Assembly (NCBI RefSeq): GCF_036894955.1
Contig: NZ_CP145905.1
Span: 3,490,501 to 3,554,500, forward strand
Length of the DNA: 64,000 bases
Direction: 5' to 3'
DNA from: Paenibacillus sp. KS-LC4
GTDB taxonomy: Bacteria; Bacillota; Bacilli; Paenibacillales; Paenibacillaceae
Position numbers and translations under genes: made by a program. The notes under the pieces are model-generated. The model saw only the letters and a program-made list of their open reading frames with translations. It was not told the origin of the DNA and did no database searches. Shown one piece after another: positions 1-7,895 of this stretch (the stretch's first letter is position 1; each line of letters starts with the position of its first letter).

Positions 1-59
1 CTTCTTATTAGCCTGCCTGCATTAGAATTACTTTTGACCTATTCATAAACAGCCGTTGT

Positions 60-620
60 TCAATGAACGCTTACTTCGGGAAGCAGCTTCTCATAAATGC
101 TCCAGCCGCTCGCTTCGCCTTTATACGTATAACCACATTGCTTGTAGAAGCGATTAAGCTTTTCATTGTTGGCGATACAATCCAGCTTAATTCGGTCTTT
201 GCCGGAATACTGGATGCCCTGTTCAACCCAAGCCATCATATCGCTGCCAAGTCCTTTGCCGGAATACTGGCGATTAACAACTAACCGGTGCAAAAAAACC
301 GCGCTTCCTTTGCCTGCTTCCGCTTCTCCCCAAAGCTTCCGATCCCAATCGCTAGGCTGCTGCTGTAAAATAACAGACCCTGCTAGCTCCTTCTCCCCTG
401 CCTTGCGAAATGCAAAAACCTCGCCACGCGCTATCGCCCCTGCAAGATTGTGACTATCCTCTCCTTGAAGCAGGCCGCCCCACTGCGTTGAGCCCATGCT
501 GTTAAGCCAGCGAGCGGTTGCCATAATCAGCTCACGTACCGCAGCCTCATCCTCGGAACCCGCTTTAAATGCATATATATCGTCGTTAACGGACGGATTC
601 ATTATTTTCAAACTTTCCAT
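60..620 (-). CDS. GNAT family N-acetyltransferase
   Basis: A small acetyltransferase of the GNAT fold, expected to transfer an acetyl group from acetyl-CoA to an amine; the substrate cannot be read from the sequence. The C-terminal half carries the family's core: a beta-strand ending in FLHRLVV, then the acetyl-CoA loop QYSGKGLGSDMM (the Q/RxxGxG/A motif), then the late NNEKLNRFYKQCGY segment typical of GNATs. The reading frame opens at 632, but a Shine-Dalgarno-like GAGGTG lies just before the ATG at 620 and the upstream ATG overlaps that signal, so I start at 620 (about 186 residues). It is a lone gene, transcribed away from its right-hand neighbour by a 200-base gap. Assignment to the superfamily is firm, the function is not. 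Confidence 0.85.
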   Translation of the reverse strand: MESLKIMNPSVNDDIYAFKAGSEDEAAVRELIMATARWLNSMGSTQWGGLLQGEDSHNLAGAIARGEVFAFRKAGEKELAGSVILQQQPSDWDRKLWGEAEAGKGSAVFLHRLVVNRQYSGKGLGSDMMAWVEQGIQYSGKDRIKLDCIANNEKLNRFYKQCGYTYKGEASGWSIYEKLLPEVSVH

Positions 621-755
621 TGTGCACCTCATTATTCGAATTTTTTGAAGTTTTAGCCGTATAATTGAATAGGAGTTTACTATAACATAAGACGTCCAAC
701 GAATAAATTACTTTCAAAACCTTACCCGCTGGCACGATGCTGAAGCAAAAAATAG

Positions 756-811
756 ATAGCAGGCAAAAAGAAGCTAACGCCTCCTTCTACCTGCTACCTG
801 CTATTTTTTAT
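756..811 (-). terminator. Rho-independent terminator of the toxin-like gene
   Basis: Arms ATAGCAGG (756-763) and CCTGCTAT (797-804) pair, and in the minus direction the hairpin is followed by a CTATTTTTT tract. A TAGCAGG unit is duplicated in tandem in one arm. It lies 30-90 bases downstream of the stop at 843, so it most likely ends the lectin-aerolysin transcript. T-rich sequence on the other side may let it act in both directions. Confidence 0.7.
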
Positions 812-842
812 CTATATTTTATGATGACATGGCATACATAAG

Positions 843-1811
843 CTATACGATCGTTTTATATTCGGTATTAACAGTAAATGTATTCACCCCGGTATATTTG
901 CCTGAAGCTGTCTCGGTTGTTTTTCCATTCGGGTACTCCACTTCAAATGTCACCGTATAGGGTACGTCAATAACGCCCTGCAATAAAATAACGGAAACCT
1001 CGATCGTTGTATTTGCTGGCAAAACGACTGGAACCTGTAGCGAAACCTCCTGGGACTCGTCTTGTGTCTTGGATTCCGAATAGCTGCGTGAGCCCTCTAC
1101 CGAGATTTTCACGCCCGTATCGCCTACAAGCGGCAGCCCTGCTTTAAACTCAAGCGTTTCCGATACCTTCAGCCCTCTCTCCCATTTGAAATTGTACGTT
1201 TGGCTTTTGGAAAATTTCAATGTCACCTGCTGCGTTTGCTGGACATTTGAATGATTGGTCACAAGCTGCTTGGCTGCTACGAGGGGTACACTGTTGATTA
1301 CAATTTTGTTGTCCATTTGAAATTCCATTTTCTTGACCGTAATCTTCTTGCGATCAGGTACGAAAACCCACAATTCATTGATCTGACCATGGCACCATTC
1401 CCACGTCACAAGCGAGTCGCCGCTTTTAAATGGTCCATTGCCAGGAATATTGATCTTCTGCTCCCAATCCACATAGCTGTTAATCGCATTGTGGGTTCCG
1501 GCAACATGGTCGTCACGCCACACCATGAGACCATTGACGTCCGCTTCTGAAACGGGCGCCTGATAAATTTTGGAGCCCTGCGTGGAGTCCTTTCTTCCGA
1601 TGCATTTTCCCGTCGCTTTATTAACGAGCGCATAGGCATTGTCATCTCCAGCGCGCACCTTTCTTTTTTCCCACAATTGATATTCATTTCCGTACACCTG
1701 CGGCAAAATCGTTATGCCTTCCCCGCTCTCAGCCGCCGTAATAACAAGCAGCTTATTATCTGAAGTCCTCGCCTTAGAAACAATTACCTGATATTCAATT
1801 GCATCCGCCAT
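843..1811 (-). CDS. Ricin-type lectin + aerolysin/ETX-MTX2-type beta-pore-forming protein
   Basis: A 322-residue protein with two modules. Residues about 1-150 look like a ricin-B type beta-trefoil: tryptophan motifs recur at W47 (YQLW), W98 (LMVW) and W148 (NELW), about 50 residues apart as in QxW repeats. Residues about 155-322 match the aerolysin/epsilon-toxin/MTX2 fold: a strand YNFKWERGLKVSETLEFKAG, a Ser/Thr-rich amphipathic stretch at about 233-262 that would be the pore-forming hairpin, and the family-typical VPVVLPANTTIEVSV and GVIDVPYTVTFEVEY strands. There is no signal peptide or membrane helix, so release would need lysis or another route. This order resembles the known lectin-aerolysin proteins such as the Laetiporus lectin. 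A good Shine-Dalgarno (GGAGGAAGG) precedes the ATG. It stands alone, with its own terminator. Whether it kills cells, and which, is inference. Confidence 0.8.
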   Translation of the reverse strand: MADAIEYQVIVSKARTSDNKLLVITAAESGEGITILPQVYGNEYQLWEKRKVRAGDDNAYALVNKATGKCIGRKDSTQGSKIYQAPVSEADVNGLMVWRDDHVAGTHNAINSYVDWEQKINIPGNGPFKSGDSLVTWEWCHGQINELWVFVPDRKKITVKKMEFQMDNKIVINSVPLVAAKQLVTNHSNVQQTQQVTLKFSKSQTYNFKWERGLKVSETLEFKAGLPLVGDTGVKISVEGSRSYSESKTQDESQEVSLQVPVVLPANTTIEVSVILLQGVIDVPYTVTFEVEYPNGKTTETASGKYTGVNTFTVNTEYKTIV

Positions 1812-2013
1812 AATCCTTCCTCCACCTTCCGTTCGATTTGATTTTACTCAGACAATCTAACCTTTACAGAATAATGGTATTATGTGTCAGGAAAACGGCA
1901 AAAAATATAGCGATTACATTTTCTTAGCTTAACCCGGATTTTTATGACTGGACGTGCAGGGCGGCAGCTCTCGCTTAATTTATCATGCTTAAGTTATTTG
2001 CCAGCCCATTCTC

Positions 2014-3054
2014 TTATCCGACAATTTCAATAATTTTAATATCATCAAATTTACTAAGATCAATAAACTGATTATTTTCAAGCGCTATAAAGGGTCGCGT
2101 CGGGTAGTTATAGTTGTTTAGCAGAATCGTTCCTCTTCTATTGTCTGATAGCATAACCTCACAACCGATCTGGGTGGAGAGCAGCATATCCAGAAACGTC
2201 AGCCCTATGACCGAATCAAAGCGGTTTAAAATAATTTGTTGATGAATTTCTTCAATGGCTTCAAAAAATTGCAGCGCTGCCCGATAAGATCGATCTGAGA
2301 TGATGTCCATATAAAAATCTGTCAATCCTACAATTTTCCCAAAATAATCCAGTTCCTCTCCCTTTAAAGCACTTGGATAACCGCTGCCATCCTCTCTTTC
2401 ATGATGCTGAAGCGCGACCGCAGCAACCCGAGGCTCAACACCCGATTCGAGTAATAGCTCATGCCCTAGAATGGTGTGCTGCTTTAAAATCGCGTATTCA
2501 TGAGGATCGAGCCTTGACTGTTTGGAAACGATTGCAGTTGGCAGCTTGACAAGGCCAATATCGTATAGACTTGCCGCAGTCGTAAGCATATCCAATTCTT
2601 CTTCCTTCAGTCCAAGCCGCTTACCTAAAGATGTCGCAATAACGGCTGTTCCTATACATTGCCTGTAGCGGTAATCGTCCTGTTCCTTAAGCACGGAAAA
2701 TAACTGAAACAGATTATATCGCTTCGCTATTTCCTTTATAAAGGGAAGAACCTCTCGTTCAAGCGCCTCGACAGGCACAATGCCGTTTTGGCGAACGAAC
2801 TGATCCATATCGTTAAAATGCTGCTTTGCTCTTTCATACGAGTCTCGGATGGATGGCTTTCGTTGAGGTGTATGCTCAGAAGCATTCGTATCAATCGTGG
2901 TCACTTCCGCGATTTTGATCTTAAATTTAGCAAGTCTCTCGGTGTGACTTTTTAAAAGAATAGTTCCCTTTTTGATTAAAAGCGTTCCCTTTGTATCGCG
3001 TATGCTTTCCGTTAGTGTTTTACCGATTAACTGTTCATAATCTTTAACTAACAA
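2014..3054 (-). CDS. HD-GYP domain protein, partly degenerate
   Basis: A 346-residue protein with an N-terminal region of about 110 residues and a C-terminal HD-GYP domain, the family of cyclic-di-GMP phosphodiesterases. Kept motifs: KQHTILGHELL (H193, H198), QHHEREDGSGYP (H217-H218, GYP at 225-227) and TDFYMDIISDRSYR. The HD motif itself is altered: where active members have HDIGK, this one reads YDIGLVK (Y164-D165), and the upstream metal-ligand histidine position also appears changed (RQCIGTAV). That loss of metal ligands suggests a non-catalytic, perhaps c-di-GMP-binding or scaffold role. The start is TTG, 8 bases after GGGAGG. It has no obvious operon partners. Family assignment is firm; inactivity is inference from residues. 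Confidence 0.85.
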   Translation of the reverse strand: MLVKDYEQLIGKTLTESIRDTKGTLLIKKGTILLKSHTERLAKFKIKIAEVTTIDTNASEHTPQRKPSIRDSYERAKQHFNDMDQFVRQNGIVPVEALEREVLPFIKEIAKRYNLFQLFSVLKEQDDYRYRQCIGTAVIATSLGKRLGLKEEELDMLTTAASLYDIGLVKLPTAIVSKQSRLDPHEYAILKQHTILGHELLLESGVEPRVAAVALQHHEREDGSGYPSALKGEELDYFGKIVGLTDFYMDIISDRSYRAALQFFEAIEEIHQQIILNRFDSVIGLTFLDMLLSTQIGCEVMLSDNRRGTILLNNYNYPTRPFIALENNQFIDLSKFDDIKIIEIVG

Positions 3055-3383
3055 TGATAATTCCTCCCTAAGTGGATTACCTATTCTCTAATGTAGATTC
3101 CTAAACACTGGTTAGAGAAATATTCGGAATTATTTATGGAATACATTAGCAAAACAACAAAAATGATCTATAAGAATCATATTTTTAGAATTAATAAGAA
3201 TTAGTATAGTGGCTTTGAAACTATACCATTTATTTTCACTTGGGCATAAAGAACTAATTTATAAATTGGAGCTGCACCGCGCAGAGGAAGCCCTCCTTAC
3301 AAAATTTATTATAGAGCTGTCGTCAATCCAACTCCCTGCTCATCTGTAAAATTTAATGGCTACTTTGTCCATTATTCAACAGG
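3055..3383. other. Intergenic stretch without a supported gene
   Basis: AT-rich 5' flank of the HD-GYP gene. A 46-codon open frame beginning with GTG at 3209 and ending at 3349 exists on the plus strand, but it has no ribosome binding site and no recognisable family. I see no terminator or repeat here. Confidence 0.5.
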
Positions 3384-3842
3384 TTAATCTGCATCAGCCC
3401 CCGTTATCACAATAAGAGGCAGCGTCTCTATCGAGACATTGCCTGCAACGGCTCTGGAAATCATGCAGGACTCTTCTGCCCGGTGTGCCAGCCGCATGGC
3501 CTTCGTCCGTTCCGACTCTGATGCATCCGCTTTGAGCACAATTCGCGGTTTGTGTGTTATCTGTTCGTATGTAAACATATTATTCGTTACATCTACAATC
3601 GCTTCAGACTCCAAAGTAAGCTCCTGCGGTGTAATACCCGAACGCTCAAGCATTGCGGCCAGGGTGATCAGATAACAGGTCGACGCTGCCCCCAGAAGCA
3701 TTTCGTCAGGGTTGGTGCCGGTACCCGGCCCGCCCATCTCCTGCGGAATCGAAATGACTGTTTTTAACCCGCCGGCATGGATATGTCCTTCACTGTTACG
3801 CCCGCCATTCCATACCGCCTTCAGATGAAAAGGGTGCTTCAT
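3384..3842 (-). CDS. OsmC/Ohr family peroxiredoxin-like protein
   Basis: A member of the OsmC/Ohr family, small dimeric cytosolic proteins that reduce organic hydroperoxides with a pair of cysteines. Both are visible: one in GAASTCYLITLAAML (about C56 from the chosen start) and one in RAEESCMISRAVAGNV (about C126), with the early GPGTGTNPDEMLLGA loop typical of the family. An AAAGGA signal sits directly against the first ATG at 3851 and 9 bases before the ATG at 3842, so I start at 3842 (about 152 residues). It is nearest the OsmC/YmaD-type branch rather than classical OhrA, but that is by eye. It lies alone between the HD-GYP protein and the ABC-F ATPase, all on the minus strand. Confidence 0.85.
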   Translation of the reverse strand: MKHPFHLKAVWNGGRNSEGHIHAGGLKTVISIPQEMGGPGTGTNPDEMLLGAASTCYLITLAAMLERSGITPQELTLESEAIVDVTNNMFTYEQITHKPRIVLKADASESERTKAMRLAHRAEESCMISRAVAGNVSIETLPLIVITGADAD

Positions 3843-3960
3843 CTCGCTCATTCCTTTCTATTCCTTCGTTTCAAGCTCGAATTCATCGCACAAATGGTTC
3901 ATTTCTCCAGTAAAAAGGGCCGCCTCTCTATGAAGGCAGCCCTGTATTCCTGATTTACCA

Positions 3961-5517
3961 TTAAAACACTTTCGTCGTCCAATCCTCGCAGTTCCACGTA
4001 TCCGTCACAATATCGCGATAAAATTCGGGTTCATGGGAAATCAGCAAAATGCTTCCCTTATATGCTTTAAGCGCACGCTGCAGCTCATCCTTTGCATCCA
4101 CATCGAGATGGTTGGTCGGCTCATCGAGCACAAGCAAATTGGTCTCATGGTTAATGAGCTTGCACAAGCGAACCTTGGCTTTCTCACCGCCGCTTAGCAC
4201 CACAATTTTGCTCTCAATATGCTTAGTAGTAAGGCCGCATTTGGCTAGAGCCGCCCGAATTTCAAACTGCGTAAAGGATGGGAACTCGTTCCAAATCTCC
4301 TCAATGCAGGTATTGTTGTTCGTTTCCTTCATTTCCTGCTCAAAATAACCGAGCTCAAGCAAATCGCCTAGTCTGGCTGAGCCTGAAATCGGCGGTATTT
4401 GACCGAGAATGCTGCGCAGCAGCGTTGTTTTACCGATCCCGTTTGAGCCAACAAGCGCAATTTTTTGCCCCCGCTCCATGCTCAGGTTCAGCGGTCTCGA
4501 CAGAGGAGAATCATAGCCGATAACGAGGTCCTTCGTTTCAAAAATAACCTTGCCGGAGGTGCGCGCAGGCTTGAAGTTGAACTGCGGCTTTGGTTTTTCC
4601 CTAGCGAGTTCAATCACGTCCATCTTATCCAGCTTCTTCTGGCGGGACATCGCCATATTACGCGTAGCCACGCTGGCCTTATTACGTGCAACGAAGTCCT
4701 TCAATTCCGAAATTTCCTGCTGCTGCCGTTTAAAGGCGGATTCAAGCTGTTGCTTCTTCGCCTCGTACACCTGCTGGAAATACTCATAATCCCCGACATA
4801 GCGCGACAGCGACTGATTTTCCATATGGTAGATCAGATTAATAACGCTGTTCAAGAACGGAATATCATGCGAAATTAAAATAAAGGCATTTTCGTATTCC
4901 TGCAAATATCTCTGAAGCCATACGATATGCTGCTCGTCGAGATAGTTCGTAGGCTCATCGAGCAGAAGAATATCCGGTTTCTCCAGCAGCAATTTAGCTA
5001 GCAGCACCTTTGTACGCTGACCTCCGCTGAGATCATGGACATCCTTGTCTAAGCCGATATCTGTCAGGCCGAGCCCGCGAGCCGTTTCATCAATTTTGGC
5101 ATCAATCATATAAAAATCCTGATTCGTCAGCGTATCCTGAATCGTTCCGACATCCTCCAGCAGCTGCTCCAGCTCCTCTGGAGTAACATCGCCCATTCTG
5201 CCGTACATGTCGTTCATTTCCTGCTCCATATCGAATAGATATTGGAACGCACCGCGCAAAACATCGCGCATCGACTGTCCCTTTGTCAGCACGGCGTGCT
5301 GATCCAGATAGCCCGTCCGCACACGTCTTGCCCACTCCACCTTGCCATCGTCCGGCTGAAGCTTGCCTGTGATGATGTTCATAAAGGTGGACTTCCCTTC
5401 ACCGTTGGCACCAATCAGACCGATATGCTCGCCCTTCAGAAGGCGGAATGATACATCGTTGAAAATCGCCCGGTCTCCAAAACCATGACTCAGCCGCTCT
5501 ACATTTAATATGCTCAT
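3961..5517 (-). CDS. yfmM: ABC-F family ATPase, YfmM-like
   Basis: A soluble protein with two fused ABC ATPase domains and no membrane segments, the layout of ABC-F translation factors that act on ribosomes. Domain 1 has Walker A GANGEGKS at about residue 37-44, signature LSGGQRTK and Walker B LLLDEPTNYLDEQH; a charged linker of about 80 residues (KQQLESAFKRQQQEISELKD...) joins domain 2 with GSNGIGKT, LSGGEKAK and LLVLDEPTNHLD. The N-terminus and linker closely resemble Bacillus subtilis YfmM as I remember it, and the length (about 518) agrees. I use the ATG at 5517 because GGAATAGGTG lies 8 bases upstream; the GTG at 5526 overlaps that region. Stress or antibiotic-related translation rescue is known for some ABC-F proteins, but not shown here. 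Confidence 0.9.
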   Translation of the reverse strand: MSILNVERLSHGFGDRAIFNDVSFRLLKGEHIGLIGANGEGKSTFMNIITGKLQPDDGKVEWARRVRTGYLDQHAVLTKGQSMRDVLRGAFQYLFDMEQEMNDMYGRMGDVTPEELEQLLEDVGTIQDTLTNQDFYMIDAKIDETARGLGLTDIGLDKDVHDLSGGQRTKVLLAKLLLEKPDILLLDEPTNYLDEQHIVWLQRYLQEYENAFILISHDIPFLNSVINLIYHMENQSLSRYVGDYEYFQQVYEAKKQQLESAFKRQQQEISELKDFVARNKASVATRNMAMSRQKKLDKMDVIELAREKPKPQFNFKPARTSGKVIFETKDLVIGYDSPLSRPLNLSMERGQKIALVGSNGIGKTTLLRSILGQIPPISGSARLGDLLELGYFEQEMKETNNNTCIEEIWNEFPSFTQFEIRAALAKCGLTTKHIESKIVVLSGGEKAKVRLCKLINHETNLLVLDEPTNHLDVDAKDELQRALKAYKGSILLISHEPEFYRDIVTDTWNCEDWTTKVF

Positions 5518-5621
5518 TAATAACACCTATTCCTTTATTAAAGTATTCTCGTCAAATTATAAAGGTTATAGCCCCACAACTCCATACCGATTTTAAAAAT
5601 AAAATCATATTCCTGCTAATA

Positions 5622-5662
5622 TTTTAAAAAAAGCCAGAACCGCATACTCACGGTTCTGGCTT
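5622..5662 (-). terminator. Rho-independent terminator downstream of the AraC/lipoprotein gene
   Basis: A perfect 12-bp stem, AAGCCAGAACCG (5631-5642) with CGGTTCTGGCTT (5651-5662), is followed on the minus strand by a run of T. It begins about 20 bases after the stop at 5681. Confidence 0.9.
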
Positions 5663-5680
5663 ATACCCGTCAATTACCAA

Positions 5681-6670
5681 TTATTCCCCTATAAAGCTTT
5701 TCACAACAAACTCCAACTGAGCGTCCAAGGACACAGGGTCGCTAAACATAAAGCCTCTTCCTTTTTCGCGAAAAACGCGATTGTTTTTGACTGCGTCCAG
5801 TTGCTCCCACATACTGCCTTCAAAAACAGCCTCTGGATTGTCCATGCCTGTCCACTCGCTTATAAAAATATAATCTCCTGCATATTCGGGCAGCAGCTCC
5901 AAAGACAGCTTTGCCCAGCCTGTACCGCTGTCGATCGCTTCCTTCTGAATAATCGGCGGCGCCTTCAACTCGAATTCGCCATAAATAATTTCGCCGCCTC
6001 TTCCCAGCTTATTGCCGTATGCATAAAACTCTTTAGCGCTGCCAGAGTCAAAGATAGCAACGGTTTTGTCACCCACAGCCGCTTGCACCTTCGGCTTGTA
6101 ATCGGCTATCTTTTTATCCCAAGCTGAAATCCAGGCATTTGCCTGCTCCTCCCGACCCGTCATCTTCCCGAATTCCAGCAGCTGTTCTCTGACAGGCACG
6201 CCATAATCGACAACTACCGTCGGAGCAATCTGGTTCAGCCTGTCAAGAACAGCAGGGTCATTCCATACGATAATAAGATCCGGCTGCAGCTCCAAAATTT
6301 TCTCATACGCAATCCCATCGCCTATACTTTCAACCCCATCCAGCTTTCCTTCCGTATAGCTATTAAAAGCCTCTTCTCCCGCACCAACCGGCTTAATACC
6401 CAGTGCCAGCAAATGTCCAGCAAAGGCGCCCGCTATAATCACGACACGCTGTGGATTTTTGGGAATTTTAACTTCCCCATTCACTGCCGAATAAGTCACC
6501 ATTTCCGCTGTGCTTGCGGCACCACCGCTTGATGCTGATTCCTGCACTTGAGCGTTTCCACCTGTCGTTACTGCTCCATTATTAGAGCTGACTGTTCCTG
6601 AGCACGCGCTAAGTAATAGCGTAAGGCATAACAGTAAAGTGACCCCCATAGATGATTTGTGTCTGTGCAC
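5681..6670 (-). CDS. Probable separate product: iron-siderophore-binding lipoprotein from an internal GTG start
   Basis: Within the longer frame, GTG at 6670 (codon 325) follows AAGGAGAG at a spacing of about 7 bases. Translation from it gives a 329-residue protein of normal size for a siderophore-binding lipoprotein, starting with a short basic N-terminus (HRHKSS), a hydrophobic core GVTLLLCLTLLLSAC and the lipobox cysteine, then a Ser/Asn/Gly-rich linker. This is a textbook lipoprotein signal, and it makes no sense buried in the middle of a cytoplasmic regulator. A Fur-like palindrome at 6696-6710 would place iron control directly before it. I think the lipoprotein is made from this start, with or without the fused product. 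Confidence 0.6.
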   Translation of the reverse strand: MHRHKSSMGVTLLLCLTLLLSACSGTVSSNNGAVTTGGNAQVQESASSGGAASTAEMVTYSAVNGEVKIPKNPQRVVIIAGAFAGHLLALGIKPVGAGEEAFNSYTEGKLDGVESIGDGIAYEKILELQPDLIIVWNDPAVLDRLNQIAPTVVVDYGVPVREQLLEFGKMTGREEQANAWISAWDKKIADYKPKVQAAVGDKTVAIFDSGSAKEFYAYGNKLGRGGEIIYGEFELKAPPIIQKEAIDSGTGWAKLSLELLPEYAGDYIFISEWTGMDNPEAVFEGSMWEQLDAVKNNRVFREKGRGFMFSDPVSLDAQLEFVVKSFIGE

Positions 6671-7642
6671 GGATAACTCTCCTTCTCTTTTATACTGATA
6701 ACGGTTCTCATATCCATTACCAATATAACGTTGCAGCCTGCGCGGGAAAAGGGACGATCCAACCTTAATGATAGGATAATCGAACCCTGCTGACTTTGCT
6801 TTATCTTGATCCTTAAATTGCTTGGGAGTCATCCCGGTATGTTTTTTGAATACTCTCGTGAAATAGGATACGTCGTCATAGCCGACACTGATGGAGGCCT
6901 CTTGAACCGTCATATCTGTTTTCTGCAAGTATTCCATCGCTTTACTGACACGCTCTCTTATCACATAATCAATCATGCTTATGCCCGTTTCCTGTTTAAA
7001 TTGTCTGGATACATAGGGGACGCTGTAGTGAAAAATCTGAGCGATTGATTCCCGGGTTATAGGCTCATGGTAATGCTCCTGAATATAGCGAACGACCTGA
7101 GCTGCAAGGTCAGGTCGTTTCATCCCAATTTGCTGACGCTCCAGCTGCCATAGCAGTTCATAAACAAATTGATAAAACAACGTTTTAACATGAAATTTTT
7201 CTAGCGCGCTTGAGCTATGCCACTGCTGCAGCATCATATCCACCTTGTCAAATAAAACAGCTGCATGCAGTGGAGCCAAGCCATATTGCAGTTGAAACGG
7301 ATTGTATCGCTCATTAAGATGCAGAATTTCCCGTCTGCCAGTCGATGGCATCGTTGCTTTATAGAAGATCAAATAATATTCAAACTCCGCTTCCGTTGGA
7401 AAAATATCCAGACAGGTTCCTTTTCCACCATGCCATAGATGGAAGCGTTTCGCGGTATGTTCGATCCCGTCCAGCAGCACCTGCGCCTCGCCGCGAATGG
7501 CATATAGAAAGATACTTGACGGAAAAAGGTACGACCGCAATTCCTCGCCATGCCTCATGCTGAAGTGTCTTACATCAATAATTTTGATAGCGGCAGCATT
7601 CCATAGCTGGATATGCTCTTCCGCATTGAGCATGACAGTCAA
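5681..7642 (-). CDS. AraC-family regulator fused in frame to an iron-siderophore-binding lipoprotein
   Basis: One open frame of 653 codons with two complete proteins in it. Residues 1 to about 280: a ligand-binding N-terminal region, then an AraC-type helix-turn-helix pair (SIAQIFHYSVPYVSRQFKQE and TVQEASISVGYDDVSYFTRV, ending MTPKQFK). Residues about 330-653: a periplasmic-binding fold of the iron-siderophore class (RVVIIAGAFAGHLLALGIKP, LELQPDLIIVW). Between them lies a lipoprotein signal ending in LLLSAC at about 335-350, together with a GTG start, a ribosome binding site and a Fur-like box. B. subtilis Btr is a known AraC-binding-protein fusion for siderophore uptake, but it lacks a lipobox. 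So this is either a real fusion or two genes whose separating stop was lost. Likely role: iron-siderophore uptake and its control. Confidence 0.75.
   Translation of the reverse strand: MTVMLNAEEHIQLWNAAAIKIIDVRHFSMRHGEELRSYLFPSSIFLYAIRGEAQVLLDGIEHTAKRFHLWHGGKGTCLDIFPTEAEFEYYLIFYKATMPSTGRREILHLNERYNPFQLQYGLAPLHAAVLFDKVDMMLQQWHSSSALEKFHVKTLFYQFVYELLWQLERQQIGMKRPDLAAQVVRYIQEHYHEPITRESIAQIFHYSVPYVSRQFKQETGISMIDYVIRERVSKAMEYLQKTDMTVQEASISVGYDDVSYFTRVFKKHTGMTPKQFKDQDKAKSAGFDYPIIKVGSSLFPRRLQRYIGNGYENRYQYKREGELSVHRHKSSMGVTLLLCLTLLLSACSGTVSSNNGAVTTGGNAQVQESASSGGAASTAEMVTYSAVNGEVKIPKNPQRVVIIAGAFAGHLLALGIKPVGAGEEAFNSYTEGKLDGVESIGDGIAYEKILELQPDLIIVWNDPAVLDRLNQIAPTVVVDYGVPVREQLLEFGKMTGREEQANAWISAWDKKIADYKPKVQAAVGDKTVAIFDSGSAKEFYAYGNKLGRGGEIIYGEFELKAPPIIQKEAIDSGTGWAKLSLELLPEYAGDYIFISEWTGMDNPEAVFEGSMWEQLDAVKNNRVFREKGRGFMFSDPVSLDAQLEFVVKSFIGE
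6696..6710 (-). promoter_or_regulatory. Fur-like box inside the fused frame
   Basis: The 15-mer TGATAACGGTTCTCA matches the TGATAAT-N-ATTATCA Fur core at 12 of 15 positions and lies 26 bases upstream of the internal GTG at 6670. Its position just before a ribosome binding site suggests an iron-regulated promoter now covered by coding sequence. Confidence 0.45.
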
Positions 7643-7690
7643 GTGATAAGCCCCTTTTTATATAGAATCTGATGTCGCATTTACAATAAA

Positions 7691-7705
7691 TGATAACTAT
7701 TATCA
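7691..7705. promoter_or_regulatory. Fur box upstream of the AraC/lipoprotein gene
   Basis: TGATAACTATTATCA matches the Fur 7-1-7 palindrome at 14 of 15 positions. It lies about 50 bases upstream of the regulator start at 7642, where Fur with iron would block transcription. It is also on the 5' side of adaA, about 190 bases away, so the iron link is most likely with the minus-strand gene. Confidence 0.7.
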
Positions 7706-7895
7706 ATAATGAAAATTATAATTCATTTCTCCACAAACCTCAATTCAACCTTCATTTTGCTCGTTTGCCGCAAAGGCCGCATGTTTACCCTATCGAGCTT
7801 TATTCAGCCTCAAAATTTCGTTATCTTGCTATTCCATTCCAGATCGCACACAAATCTCCCATTCACGGTTATACTAGCCTTAGAGGTGAACGACA

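Noticed and set aside
3209..3349. 46-codon plus-strand open frame (GTG start) in the gap after the HD-GYP gene
   Set aside because: No ribosome binding site, no recognisable family; looked for Spo0E-like SQxLD motif and did not find it.
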